A DNA stretch of 64,000 bases from Limanda limanda (taxonomy: Eukaryota; Chordata; Actinopteri; Pleuronectiformes; Pleuronectidae). The stretch lies in assembly GCF_963576545.1 (NCBI RefSeq), contig NW_026870418.1, forward strand, positions 62,001-126,000, given 5' to 3'. The notes under the pieces were generated by a model. The model saw only the letters and a list, made by a program, of their open reading frames with translations. It had not been told where the DNA came from and did no database searches. Positions 26,701 to 40,000 of the stretch are shown piece after piece. Position numbers and translations under genes: made by a program. The stretch's first letter is position 1; each line of letters begins with the position of its first letter.

Positions 26701-29700
26701 TCCGACTTTCGGAAGGGTTAGGGTTAGGGTTAGGGATGAAAGCACATAGGAGAAAGAGATATTCTTGAATAACTTTTTTTGTGAAGGTCGGAGAGACTTG
26801 GAAAGTGGTTGCATCTGGACTAATTTGGGTCCTGCGGATCGATTGGTACCATCCCCGAGCTTGTACGACCTTCGGAAGAGGTCGACCGACGAAATTCCCC
26901 CAAATCTGAGGAGATATTCTTGAATAACTTTTTTTGTGAAGGTCGGAGAGACTTGCAAGTAGGCTCTACCCCCACTAAATGGGGTTGCGCGCATCGATCG
27001 GTACCATTCTTGAGCTTCTCCGACTTTCGGAAGGGTTAGGGTTAGGGTTAGGGATGAAAGCACATAGGAGAAAGAGATATTCTTGAATAACTTTTTTTGT
27101 GAAGGTCGGAGAGACTTGCAAGTAGGCTTTACCCCCACTAAATGGGGTAGCGCGCATCGATCAGTACCATCCTTGAGCTTCTCCGACTTTCGGAAGGGTT
27201 AGGGTTAGGGTTAGGGATGAAAGCACATAGGAGAAAGAGATATTCTTGAATAACTTTTTTTGTGAAGGTCGGAGAGACTTGGAAAGTGGTTGCATCTGGA
27301 CTAATTTGGGTCCTGCGGATCGATTGGTACCATCCCCGAGCTTGTACGACCTTCGAAAGAGGTCGACCGACGAAATTCCCCCAAATCTGAGGAGATATTC
27401 TTGAATAACTTTTTTTGTGAAGGTCGGAGAGACTTGCAAGTAGGCTCTACCCCCACTAAATGGGGTTGCGCGCATCGATCAGTACCATCCTTGAGCTTCT
27501 CCGACTTTCGGAAGGGTTAGGGTTAGGGTTAGGGATGAAAGCACATAGGAGAAAGAGATATTCTTGAATAACTTTTTTTGTGAAGGTCGGAGAGACTTGG
27601 AAAGTGGTTGCATCTGGACTAATTTGGGTCCTGCGGATCGATTGGTACCATCCCCGAGCTTGTACGACCTTCGGAAGAGGTCGACCGACGAAATTCCCCC
27701 AAATCTGAGGAGATATTCTTGAATAACTTTTTTTGTGAAGGTCGGAGAGACTTGCAAGTAGGCTCTACCCCCACTAAATGGGGTTGCGCGCATCGATCAG
27801 TACCATCCTTGAGCTTCTCCGACTTTCGGAAGGGTTAGGGTTAGGGTTAGGGATGAAAGCACATAGGAGAAAGAGATATTCTTGAATAACTTTTTTTGTG
27901 AAGGTCGGAGAGACTTGCAAGTAGGCTCTACCCCCACTAAATGGGGTAGCGCGCATCGATCGGTACCATCCTTGAGCTTCTCCGACTTTCGGAAGGGTTA
28001 GGGTTAGGGTTAGGGATGAAAGCACATAGGAGAAAGAGATATTCTTGAATAACTTTTTTTGTGAAGGTCGGAGAGACTTGGAAAGTGGTTGCATCTGGAC
28101 TAATTTGGGTCCTGCGGATCGATTGGTACCATCCCCGAGCTTGTACGACCTTCGGAAGAGGTCGACCGACGAAATTCCCCCAAATCTGAGGAGATATTCT
28201 TGAATAACTTTTTTTGTGAAGGTCGGAGAGACTTGCAAGTAGGCTCTACCCCCACTAAATGGGGTTGCGCGCATCGATCAGTACCATCCTTGAGCTTCTC
28301 CGACTTTCGGAAGGGTTAGGGTTAGGGTTAGGGATGAAAGCACATAGGAGAAAGAGATATTCTTGAATAACTTTTTTTGTGAAGGTCGGAGAGACTTGGA
28401 AAGTGGTTGCATCTGGACTAATTTGGGTCCTGCAGATCGATTGGTACCATCCCCGAGCTTGTACGACCTTCGGAAGAGGTCGACCGACGAAATTCCCCCA
28501 AATCTGAGGAGATATTCTTGAATAACTTTTTTTGTGAAGGTCGGAGAGACTTGCAAGTAGGCTCTACCCCCACTAAATGGGGTTGCGCGCATCGATCAGT
28601 ACCATCCTTGAGCTTCTCCGACTTTCGGAAGGGTTAGGGTTAGGGTTAGGGATGAAAGCACATAGGAGAAAGAGATATTCTTGAATAACTTTTTTTGTGA
28701 AGGTCGGAGAGACTTGCAAGTAGGCTCTACCCCCACTAAATGGGGTAGCGCGCATCGATCGGTACCATCCTTGAGCTTCTCCGACTTTCGGAAGGGTTAG
28801 GGTTAGGGTTAGGGATGAAAGCACATAGGAGAAAGAGATATTCTTGAAAAACTTTTTTTGTGAAGGTCGGAGAGACTTGCAAGTAGGCTCTACCCCCACT
28901 AAATGGGGTAGCGCGCATCGATCGGTACCATCCTTGAGCTTCTCCGACTTTCGGAAGGGTTAGGGTTAGGGTTAGGGATGAAAGCACATAGGAGAAAGAG
29001 ATATTCTTGAATAACTTTTTTTGTGAAGGTCGGAGAGACTTGCAAGTAGGCTCTACCCCCACTAAATGGGGTAGCGCGCATCGATCGGTACCATCCTTGA
29101 GCTTCTCCGACTTTCGGAAGGGTTAGGGTTAGGGTTAGGGATGAAAGCACATAGGAGAAAGAGATATTCTTGAATAACTTTTTTTGTGAAGGTCGGAGAG
29201 ACTTGGAAAGTGGTTGCATCTGGACTAATTTGGGTCCTGCGGATCGATTGGTACCATCCCCGAGCTTGTACAACCTTCGGAAGAGGTCGACCGACGAAAT
29301 TCCCCCAAATCTGAGGAGATATTCTTGAATAACTTTTTTTGTGAAGGTCGGAGAGACTTGCAAGTAGGCTCTACCCCCACTAAATGGGGTAGCGCGCATC
29401 GATCGGTACCATCCTTGAGCTTCTCCGACTTTCGGAAGGGTTAGGGTTAGGGTTAGGGTTAGGGATGAAAGCACATAGGAGAAAGAGATATTCTTGAATA
29501 ACTTTTTTTGTGAAGGTCGGAGAGACTTGGAAAGTGGTTGCATCTGGACTAATTTGGGTCCTGCGGATCGATTGGTACCATCCCCGAGCTTGTACGACCT
29601 TCGGAAGAGGTCGACCGACGAAATTCCCCCAAATCTGAGGAGATATTCTTGAATAACTTTTTTTGTGAAGGTCGGAGAGACTTGCAAGTAGGCTCTACCC

Positions 29701-31600
29701 CCACTAAATGGGGTTGCGCGCATCGATCAGTACCATCCTTGAGCTTCTCCGACTTTCGGAAGGGTTAGGGTTAGGGTTAGGGATGAAAGCACATAGGAGA
29801 AAGAGATATTCTTGAATAACTTTTTTTGTAAAGGTCGGAGAGACTTGGAAAGTGGTTGCATCTGGACTAATTTGGGTCCTGCAGATCGATTGGTACCATC
29901 CCCGAGCTTGTACGACCTTCGGAAGAGGTCGACCGACGAAATTCCCCCAAATCTGAGGAGATATTCTTGAATAACTTTTTTTGTGAAGGTCGGAGAGACT
30001 TGCAAGTAGGCTCTACCCCCACTAAATGGGGTTGCGCGCATCGATCAGTACCATCCTTGAGCTTCTCCGACTTTCGGAAGGGTTAGGGTTAGGGTTAGGG
30101 ATGAAAGCACATAGGAGAAAGAGATATTCTTGAATAACTTTTTTTGTGAAGGTCGGAGAGACTTGCAAGTAGGCTCTACCCCCACTAAATGGGGTAGCGC
30201 GCATCGATCGGTACCATCCTTGAGCTTCTCCGACTTTCGGAAGGGTTAGGGTTAGGGTTAGGGATGAAAGCACATAGGAGAAAGAGATATTCTTGAATAA
30301 CTTTTTTTGTGAAGGTCGGAGAGACTTGCAAGTAGGCTCTACCCCCACTAAATGGGGTAGCGCGCATCGATCGGTACCATCCTTGAGCTTCTCCGACTTT
30401 CGGAAGGGTTAGGGTTAGGGTTAGGGATGAAAGCACATAGGAGAAAGAGATATTCTTGAATAACTTTTTTTGTGAAGGTCGGAGAGACTTGCAAGTAGGC
30501 TCTACCCCCACTAAATGGGGTAGCGCGCATCGATCGGTACCATCCTTGAGCTTCTCCGACTTTCGGAAGGGTTAGGGTTAGGGTTAGGGATGAAAGCACA
30601 TAGGAGAAAGAGATATTCTTGAATAACTTTTTTTGTGAAGGTCGGAGAGACTTGGAAAGTGGTTGCATCTGGACTAATTTGGGTCCTGCGGATCGATTGG
30701 TACCATCCCCGAGCTTGTACGACCTTCGGAAGAGGTCGACCGACGAAATTCCCCCAAATCTGAGGAGATATTCTTGAATAACTTTTTTTGTGAAGGTCGG
30801 AGAGACTTGCAAGTAGGCTCTACCCCCACTAAATGGGGTAGCGCGCATCGATCGGTACCATCCTTGAGCTTCTCCGACTTTCGGAAGGGTTAGGGTTAGG
30901 GTTAGGGATGAAAGCACATAGGAGAAAGAGATATTCTTGAATAACTTTTTTTGTGAAGGTCGGAGAGACTTGGAAAGTGGTTGCATCTGGACTAATTTGG
31001 GTCCTGCGGATCGATTGGTACCATCCCCGAGCTTGTACGACCTTCGGAAGAGGTCGACCGACGAAATTCCCCCAAATCTGAGGAGATATTCTTGAATAAC
31101 TTTTTTTGTGAAGGTCGGAGAGACTTGCAAGTAGGCTCTACCCCCACTAAATGGGGTTGCGCGCATCGATCAGTACCATCCTTGAGCTTCTCCGACTTTC
31201 GGAAGGGTTAGGGTTAGGGATGAAAGCACATAGGAGAAAGAGATATTCTTGAATAACTTTTTTTTTGAAGGTCGGAGAGACTTGCAAGTAGGCTCTACCC
31301 CCACTAAATGGGGTAGCGCGCATCGATCGGTACCATCTTTGAGCTTCTCCGACTTTCGGAAGGGTTAGGGTTAGGGTTAGGGATGAAAGCACATAGGAGA
31401 AAGAGATATTCTTGAATAACTTTTTTTGTGAAGGTCGGAGAGACTTGCAAGTAGGCTCTACCCCCACTAAATGGGGTAGCGCGCATCGATCGGTACCATC
31501 CTTGAGCTTCTCCGACTTTCGGAAGGGTTAGGGTTAGGGTTAGGGATGAAAGCACATAGGAGAAAGAGATATTCTTGAATAACTTTTTTTGTGAAGGTCG
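26701..31600 (+). repeat. Array segment S8, 4.8 kb higher-order module, copy 1
   Basis: Betas begin at 26801, 27282, 27600, 28081, 28399, 29206, 29530, 29848, 30655 and 30973. Alpha counts between them are 2,1,2,1,4,1,1,4,1. The same beta positions recur at +25,050 bp (S15) and +29,860 bp (S16). Diagnostic variants are CTTCGAAAG in the second beta, AAAAAC for AATAAC in one alpha core near 28848, GTACAACC at 29272 and the four-hexamer tract at 29438. Private to this copy: TGTAAAGG near 29830. Confidence 0.93.
29438..29464 (+). repeat. Four-hexamer telomeric tract, copy 1
   Basis: GGG(TTAGGG)4 lies in a 169 bp alpha immediately downstream of the beta tagged at 29206. It is one of only five such tracts in the window. 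All five lie between a beta with GTACAACC and the next beta, which marks them as copies of one event. Confidence 0.95.
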
Positions 31601-34000
31601 GAGAGACTTGCAAGTAGGCTCTACCCCCACTAAATGGGGTAGCGCGCATCGATCGGTACCATCCTTGAGCTTCTCCGACTTTCGGAAGGGTTAGGGTTAG
31701 GGTTAGGGATGAAAGCACATAGGAGAAAGAGATATTCTTGAATAACTTTTTTTGTGAAGGTCGGAGAGACTTGGAAAGTGGTTGCATCTGGACTAATTTG
31801 GGTCCTGCGGATCGATTGGTACCATCCCCGAGCTTGTACGACCTTCGGAAGAGGTCGACCGACGAAATTCCCCCAAATCTGAGGAGATATTCTTGAATAA
31901 CTTTTTTTATGAAGGTCGGAGAGACTTGCAAGTAGGCTCTACCCCCACTAAATGGGGTAGCGCGCATCGATCAGTACCATCTTTGAGCTTCTCCGACTTT
32001 CGGAAGGGTTAGGGTTAGGGATGAAAGCACATAGGAGAAAGAGATATTCTTGAATAACTTTTTTTGTGAAGGTCGGAGAGACTTGGAAAGTGGTTGCATC
32101 TGGACTAATTTGGGTCCTGCGGATCGATTGGTACCATCCCCGAGCTTGTACGACCTTCGGAAGAGGTCGACCGACGAAATTCCCCCAAATCTGAGGAGAT
32201 ATTCTTGAATAACTTTTTTTGTGAAGGTCGGAGAGACTTGCAAGTAGGCTCTACCCCCACTAAATGGGGTTGCGCGCATCGATCGGTACCATCCTTGAGC
32301 TTCTCCGACTTTCGGAAGGGTTAGGGTTAGGGTTAGGGATGAAAGCACATAGGAGAAAGAGATATTCTTGAATAACTTTTTTTGTGAAGGTCGGAGAGAC
32401 TTGCAAGTAGGCTTTACCCCCACTAAATGGGGTAGCGCGCATCGATCGGTACCATCCTTGAGCTTCTCCGACTTTCGGAAGGGTTAGGGTTAGGGATGAA
32501 AGCACATAGGAGAAAGAGATATTCTTGAATAACTTTTTTTGTGAAGGTCGGAGAGACTTGGAAAGTGGTTGCATCTGGACTAATTTGGGTCCTGCGGATC
32601 GATTGGTACCATCCCCGAGCTTGTACGACCTTCGGAAGAGGTCGACCGACGAAATTCCCCCAAATCTGAGGAGATATTCTTGAATAACTTTTTTTGTGAA
32701 GGTCGGAGAGACTTGCAAGTAGGCTCTACCCCCACTAAATGGGGTAGCGCGCATCGATCGGTACCATCCTTGAGCTTCTCCGACTTTCGGAAGGGTTAGG
32801 GTTAGGGTTAGGGATGAAAGCACATAGGAGAAAGAGATATTCTTGAATAACTTTTTTTGTGAAGGTCGGAGAGACTTGCAAGTAGGCTCTACCCCCACTA
32901 AATGGGGTAGCGCACATCGGTCGGTACCATCCTTGAGCTTCTCCGACTTTCGGAAGGGTTAGGGTTAGGGTTAGGGATGAAAGCACATAGGAGAAAGAGA
33001 TATTCTTGAATAACTTTTTTTGTGAAGGTCGGAGAGACTTGGAAAGTGGTTGCATCTGGACTAATTTGGGTCCTGCGGATCGATTGGTACCATCCCCGAG
33101 CTTGTACGACCTTCGGAAGAGGTCGACCGACGAAATTCCCCCAAATCTGAGGAGATATTCTTGAATAACTTTTTTTGTGAAGGTCGGAGAGACTTGCAAG
33201 TAGGCTCTACCCCCACTAAATGGGGTAGCGCGCATCGATCGGTACCATCCTTGAGCTTCTCCGACTTTCGGAAGGGTTAGGGTTAGGGTTAGGGATGAAA
33301 GCACATAGGAGAAAGAGATATTCTTGAATAACTTTTTTTGTGAAGGTCGGAGAGACTTGGAAAGTGGTTGCATCTGGACTAATTTGGGTCCTGCGGATCG
33401 ATTGGTACCATCCCCGAGCTTGTACGACCTTCGGAAGAGGTCGACCGACGAAATTCCCCCAAATCTGAGGAGATATTCTTGAATAACTTTTTTTGTGAAG
33501 GTCGGAGAGACTTGCAAGTAGGCTCTACCCCCACTAAATGGGGTTGCGCGCATCGATCAGTACCATCCTTGAGCTTCTCCGACTTTCGGAAGGGTTAGGG
33601 TTAGGGATGAAAGCACATAGGAGAAAGAGATATTCTTGAATAACTTTTTTTTTGAAGGTCGGAGAGACTTGCAAGTAGGCTCTACCCCCACTAAATGGGG
33701 TAGCGCGCATCGATCGGTACCATCTTTGAGCTTCTCCGACTTTCGGAAGGGTTAGGGTTAGGGTTAGGGATGAAAGCACATAGGAGAAAGAGATATTCTT
33801 GAATAACTTTTTTTGTGAAGGTCGGAGAGACTTGCAAGTAGGCTCTACCCCCACTAAATGGGGTAGCGCGCATCGATCGGTACCATCCTTGAGCTTCTCC
33901 GACTTTCGGAAGGGTTAGGGTTAGGGTTAGGGATGAAAGCACATAGGAGAAAGAGATATTCTTGAATAACTTTTTTTGTGAAGGTCGGAGAGACTTGCAA
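31601..34000 (+). repeat. Array segment S9, right part of the 7,029 bp-offset block
   Basis: Betas begin at 31774, 32086, 32561, 33042 and 33360; all are matched at +7,029 bp. Diagnostics are TTTATGAAGG (31909 and 38938) and GCACATCGGTCGG (32914 and 39943). Two-hexamer alphas follow betas 31774, 32086 and 33360. A T9 variant sits at 33645-33653. Confidence 0.9.
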
Positions 34001-35500
34001 GTAGGCTCTACCCCCACTAAATGGGGTAGCGCGCATCGATCGGTACCATCCTTGAGCTTCTCCGACTTTCGGAAGGGTTAGGGTTAGGGTTAGGGATGAA
34101 AGCACATAGGAGAAAGAGATATTCTTGAATAACTTTTTTTGTGAAGGTCGGAGAGACTTGGAAAGTGGTTGCATCTGGACTAATTTGGGTCCTGCGGATC
34201 GATTGGTACCATCCCCGAGCTTGTACGACCTTCGGAAGAGGTCGACCGACGAAATTCCCCCAAATCTGAGGAGATATTCTTGAATAACTTTTTTTGTGAA
34301 GGTCGGAGAGACTTGCAAGTAGGCTCTACCCCCACTAAATGGGGTTGCGCGCATCGATCAGTACCATCCTTGAGCTTCTCCGACTTTTGGAAGGGTTAGG
34401 GTTAGGGTTAGGGATGAAAGCACATAGGAGAAAGAGATATTCTTGAATAACTTTTTTTGTGAAGGTCGGAGAGACTTGCAAGTAGGCTCTACCCCCACTA
34501 AATGGGGTAGCGCGCATCGATCGGTACCATCCTTGAGCTTCTCCGACTTTCGGAAGGGTTAGGGTTAGGGTTAGGGATGAAAGCACATAGGAGAAAGAGA
34601 TATTCTTGAATAACTTTTTTTTGAAGGTCGGAGAGACTTGGAAAGTGGTTGCATCTGGACTAATTTGGGTCCTGCGGATCGATTGGTACCATCCCCGAGC
34701 TTGTACGACCTTCGGAAGAGGTCGACCGACGAAATTCCCCCAAATCTGAGGAGATATTCTTGAATAACTTTTTTTGTGATGGTCGGAGAGACTTGCAAGT
34801 AGGCTCTACCCCCACTAAATGGGGTTGCGCGCATCGATCGGTACCATCCTTGAGCTTCTCCGACTTTCGGAAGGGTTAGGGTTAGGGTTAGGGATGAAAG
34901 CACATAGGAGAAAGAGATATTCTTGAATAACTTTTTTTGTGAAGGTCGGAGAGACTTGCAAGTAGGCTCTACCCCCACTAAATGGGGTAGCGCGCATCGA
35001 TCGGTACCATCCTTGAGCTTCTCCGACATTCGGAAGGGTTAGGGTTAGGGTTAGGGATGAAAGCACATAGGAGAAAGAGATATTCTTGAATAACTTTTTT
35101 TGTGAAGGTCGGAGAGACTTGCAAGTAGGCTCTACCCCCACTAAATGGGGTAGCGCGCATCGATCGGTACCATCTTTGAGCTTCTCCGACTTTCGGAAGG
35201 GTTAGGGTTAGGGTTAGGGATGAAAGCACATAGGAGAAAGAGATATTCTTGAATAACTTTTTTTGTGAAGGTCGGAGAGACTTGGAAAGTGGTTGCATCT
35301 GGACTAATTTGGGTCCTGCGGATCGATTGGTACCATCCCCGAGCTTGTACGACCTTCGGAAGAGGTCGACCGACGAAATTCCCCCAAATCTGAGGAGATA
35401 TTCTTGAATAACTTTTTTTGTGAAGGTCGGAGAGACTTGCAAGTAGGCTCTACCCCCACTAAATGGGGTAGCGCGCATCGATCAGTACCATCCTTGAGCT
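34001..35500 (+). repeat. Array segment S10, dispersed copy of S7
   Basis: Betas begin at 34161, 34641 and 35285, each +8,959 bp from S7. The segment lies between the two copies of the 7,029 bp-offset block. The register is lost right after 35285, where one alpha precedes the next beta instead of two, so that is near the copy boundary. Confidence 0.88.
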
Positions 35501-38500
35501 TCTCCGACTTTCGGAAGGGTTAGGGTTAGGGATGAAAGCACATAGGAGAAAGAGATATTCTTGAATAACTTTTTTTGTGAAGGTCGGAGAGACTTGGAAA
35601 GTGGTTGCATCTGGACTAATTTGGGTCCTGCAGATCGATTGGTACCATCCCCGAGCTTGTACGACCTTCGGAAGAGGTCGACCGACGAAATTCCCCCAAA
35701 TCTGAGGAGATATTCTTGAATAACTTTTTTTGTGAAGGTCGGAGAGACTTGCAAGTAGGCTCTACCCCCACTAAATGGGGTTGCGCGCATCGATCAGTAC
35801 CATCCTTGAGCTTCTCCGACTTTCGGAAGGGTTAGGGTTAGGGTTAGGGATGAAAGCACATAGGAGAAAGAGATATTCTTGAATAACTTTTTTTGTGAAG
35901 GTCGGAGAGACTTGCAAGTAGGCTCTACCCCCACTAAATGGGGTAGCGCGCATCGATCGGTACCATCCTTGAGCTTCTCCGACTTTCGGAAGGGTTAGGG
36001 TTAGGGATGAAAGCACATAGGAGAAAGAGATATTCTTGAAAAACTTTTTTTGTGAAGGTCGGAGAGACTTGCAAGTAGGCTCTACCCCCACTAAATGGGG
36101 TAGCGCGCATCGATCGGTACCATCCTTGAGCTTCTCCGACTTTCGGAAGGGTTAGGGTTAGGGTTAGGGATGAAAGCACATAGGAGAAAGAGATATTCTT
36201 GAATAACTTTTTTTGTGAAGGTCGGAGAGACTTGGAAAGTGGTTGCATCTGGACTAATTTGGGTCCTGCGGATCGATTGGTACCATCCCCGAGCTTGTAC
36301 AACCTTCGGAAGAGGTCGACCGACGAAATTCCCCCAAATCTGAGGAGATATTCTTGAATAACTTTTTTTGTGAAGGTCGGAGAGACTTGCAAGTAGGCTC
36401 TACCCCCACTAAATGGGGTAGCGCGCATCGATCGGTACCATCCTTGAGCTTCTCCGACTTTCGGAAGGGTTAGGGTTAGGGTTAGGGTTAGGGATGAAAG
36501 CACATAGGAGAAAGAGATATTCTTGAATAACTTTTTTTGTGAAGGTCGGAGAGACTTGGAAAGTGGTTGCATCTGGACTAATTTGGGTCCTGCGGATCGA
36601 TTGGTACCATCCCCGAGCTTGTACGACCTTCGGAAGAGGTCGACCGACGAAATTCCCCCAAATCTGAGGAGATATTCTTGAATAACTTTTTTTGTGAAGG
36701 TCGGAGAGACTTGCAAGTAGGCTCTACCCCCACTAAATGGGGTTGCGCGCATCGATCAGTACCATCCTTGAGCTTCTCCGACTTTCGGAAGGGTTAGGGT
36801 TAGGGTTAGGGATGAAAGCACATAGGAGAAAGAGATATTCTTGAATAACTTTTTTTGTGAAGGTCGGAGAGACTTGGAAAGTGGTTGCATCTGGACTAAT
36901 TTGGGTCCTGCAGATCGATTGGTACCATCCCCGAGCTTGTACGACCTTCGGAAGAGGTCGACCGACGAAATTCCCCCAAATCTGAGGAGATATTCTTGAA
37001 TAACTTTTTTTGTGAAGGTCGGAGAGACTTGCAAGTAGGCTCTACCCCCACTAAATGGGGTTGCGCGCATCGATCAGTACCATCCTTGAGCTTCTCCGAC
37101 TTTCGGAAGGGTTAGGGTTAGGGTTAGGGATGAAAGCACATAGGAGAAAGAGATATTCTTGAATAACTTTTTTTGTGAAGGTCGGAGAGACTTGCAAGTA
37201 GGCTCTACCCCCACTAAATGGGGTAGCGCGCATCGATCGGTACCATCCTTGAGCTTCTCCGACTTTCGGAAGGGTTAGGGTTAGGGTTAGGGATGAAAGC
37301 ACATAGGAGAAAGAGATATTCTTGAATAACTTTTTTTGTGAAGGTCGGAGAGACTTGCAAGTAGGCTCTACCCCCACTAAATGGGGTAGCGCGCATCGAT
37401 CGGTACCATCCTTGAGCTTCTCCGACTTTCGGAAGGGTTAGGGTTAGGGTTAGGGATGAAAGCACATAGGAGAAAGAGATATTCTTGAATAACTTTTTTT
37501 GTGAAGGTCGGAGAGACTTGCAAGTAGGCTCTACCCCCACTAAATGGGGTAGCGCGCATCGATCGGTACCATCCTTGAGCTTCTCCGACTTTCGGAAGGG
37601 TTAGGGTTAGGGTTAGGGATGAAAGCACATAGGAGAAAGAGATATTCTTGAATAACTTTTTTTGTGAAGGTCGGAGAGACTTGGAAAGTGGTTGCATCTG
37701 GACTAATTTGGGTCCTGCGGATCGATTGGTACCATCCCCGAGCTTGTACGACCTTCGGAAAAGGTCGACCGACGAAATTCCCCCAAATCTGAGGAGATAT
37801 TCTTGAATAACTTTTTTTGTGAAGGTTGGAGAGACTTGCAAGTAGGCTCTACCCCCACTAAATGGGGTAGCGCGCATCGATCGGTACCATCCTTGAGCTT
37901 CTCCGACTTTCGGAAGGGTTAGGGTTAGGGTTAGGGATGAAAGCACATAGGAGAAAGAGATATTCTTGAATAACTTTTTTTGTGAAGGTCGGAGAGACTT
38001 GGAAAGTGGTTGCATCTGGACTAATTTGGGTCCTGCGGATCGATTGGTACCATCCCCGAGCTTGTACGACCTTCGGAAGAGGTCGACCGACGAAATTCCC
38101 CCAAATCTGAGGAGATATTCTTGAATAACTTTTTTTGTGAAGGTCGGAGAGACTTGCAAGTAGGCTCTACCCCCACTAAATGGGGTTGCGCGCATCGATC
38201 AGTACCATCCTTGAGCTTCTCCGACTTTCGGAAGGGTTAGGGTTAGGGATGAAAGCACATAGGAGAAAGAGATATTCTTGAATAACTTTTTTTTTGAAGG
38301 TCGGAGAGACTTGCAAGTAGGCTCTACCCCCACTAAATGGGGTAGCGCGCATCGATCGGTACCATCTTTGAGCTTCTCCGACTTTCGGAAGGGTTAGGGT
38401 TAGGGTTAGGGATGAAAGCACATAGGAGAAAGAGATATTCTTGAATAACTTTTTTTGTGAAGGTCGGAGAGACTTGCAAGTAGGCTCTACCCCCACTAAA

Positions 38501-40000
38501 TGGGGTAGCGCGCATCGATCGGTACCATCCTTGAGCTTCTCCGACTTTCGGAAGGGTTAGGGTTAGGGTTAGGGATGAAAGCACATAGGAGAAAGAGATA
38601 TTCTTGAATAACTTTTTTTGTGAAGGTCGGAGAGACTTGCAAGTAGGCTCTACCCCCACTAAATGGGGTAGCGCGCATCGATCGGTACCATCCTTGAGCT
38701 TCTCCGACTTTCGGAAGGGTTAGGGTTAGGGTTAGGGATGAAAGCACATAGGAGAAAGAGATATTCTTGAATAACTTTTTTTGTGAAGGTCGGAGAGACT
38801 TGGAAAGTGGTTGCATCTGGACTAATTTGGGTCCTGCGGATCGATTGGTACCATCCCCGAGCTTGTACGACCTTCGGAAGAGGTCGACCGACGAAATTCC
38901 CCCAAATCTGAGGAGATATTCTTGAATAACTTTTTTTATGAAGGTCGGAGAGACTTGCAAGTAGGCTCTACCCCCACTAAATGGGGTAGCGCGCATCGAT
39001 CAGTACCATCTTTGAGCTTCTCCGACTTTCGGAAGGGTTAGGGTTAGGGATGAAAGCACATAGGAGAAAGAGATATTCTTGAATAACTTTTTTTGTGAAG
39101 GTCGGAGAGACTTGGAAAGTGGTTGCATCTGGACTAATTTGGGTCCTGCGGATCGATTGGTACCATCCCCGAGCTTGTACGACCTTCGGAAGAGGTCGAC
39201 CGACGAAATTCCACCAAATCTGAGGAGATATTCTTGAATAACTTTTTTTGTGAAGGTCGGAGAGACTTGCAAGTAGGCTCTACCCCCACTAAATGGGGTT
39301 GCGCGCATCGATCGGTACCATCCTTGAGCTTCTCCGACTTTCGGAAGGGTTAGGGTTAGGGTTAGGGATGAAAGCACATAGGAGAAAGAGATATTCTTGA
39401 ATAACTTTTTTTGTGAAGGTCGGAGAGACTTGCAAGTAGGCTTTACCCCCACTAAATGGGGTAGCGCGCATCGATCGGTACCATCCTTGAGCTTCTCCGA
39501 CTTTCGGAAGGGTTAGGGTTAGGGATGAAAGCACATAGGAGAAAGAGATATTCTTGAATAACTTTTTTTGTGAAGGTCGGAGAGACTTGGAAAGTGGTTG
39601 CATCTGGACTAATTTGGGTCCTGCGGATCGATTGGTACTATCCCCGAGCTTGTACGACCTTCGGAAGAGGTCGACCGACGAAATTCCCCCAAATCTGAGG
39701 AGATATTCTTGAATAACTTTTTTTGTGAAGGTCGGAGAGACTTGCAAGTAGGCTCTACCCCCACTAAATGGGGTAGCGCGCATCGATCGGTACCATCCTT
39801 GAGCTTCTCCGACTTTCGGAAGGGTTAGGGTTAGGGTTAGGGATGAAAGCACATAGGAGAAAGAGATATTCTTGAATAACTTTTTTTGTGAAGGTCGGAG
39901 AGACTTGCAAGTAGGCTCTACCCCCACTAAATGGGGTAGCGCACATCGGTCGGTACCATCCTTGAGCTTCTCCGACTTTCGGAAGGGTTAGGGTTAGGGT
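35501..40000 (+). repeat. Array segment S11, second copy of the 7,029 bp-offset block
   Basis: Betas begin at 35597, 36235, 36559, 36877, 37684, 38002, 38803, 39115 and 39590. From 36235 on they are +7,029 bp from 29206-32561. At the left edge three alphas separate 35597 and 36235, against four in the partner (28399 to 29206). Changes not in the partner: GGAAAAGGTCG at 37761, AAGGTTGG at 37827, TTCCACCAAAT near 39213, and GGTACTATCC at 39639. Confidence 0.91.
36467..36493 (+). repeat. Four-hexamer telomeric tract, copy 2
   Basis: GGG(TTAGGG)4 at exactly +7,029 bp from copy 1, downstream of the beta tagged at 36235, which also carries the GTACAACC variant (36301). Confidence 0.95.

Noticed and set aside
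28899..29723. Long minus-strand open reading frames, up to 274 codons, throughout the window
   Set aside because: They are the satellite read in successive frames. Unit lengths of 163 and 155 are not multiples of three, the telomere block appears as Leu-Thr in one frame and Asn-Pro in another, the same peptide blocks recur in every copy, and starts and stops fall at the same place in the monomer. No signal peptide, domain or codon constraint is visible.
26701..31600. Transposon or retroelement amplified as a 4.8 kb unit
   Set aside because: The module consists entirely of alpha and beta monomers, with no terminal inverted repeats, target-site duplications, integrase, transposase or reverse transcriptase frames.
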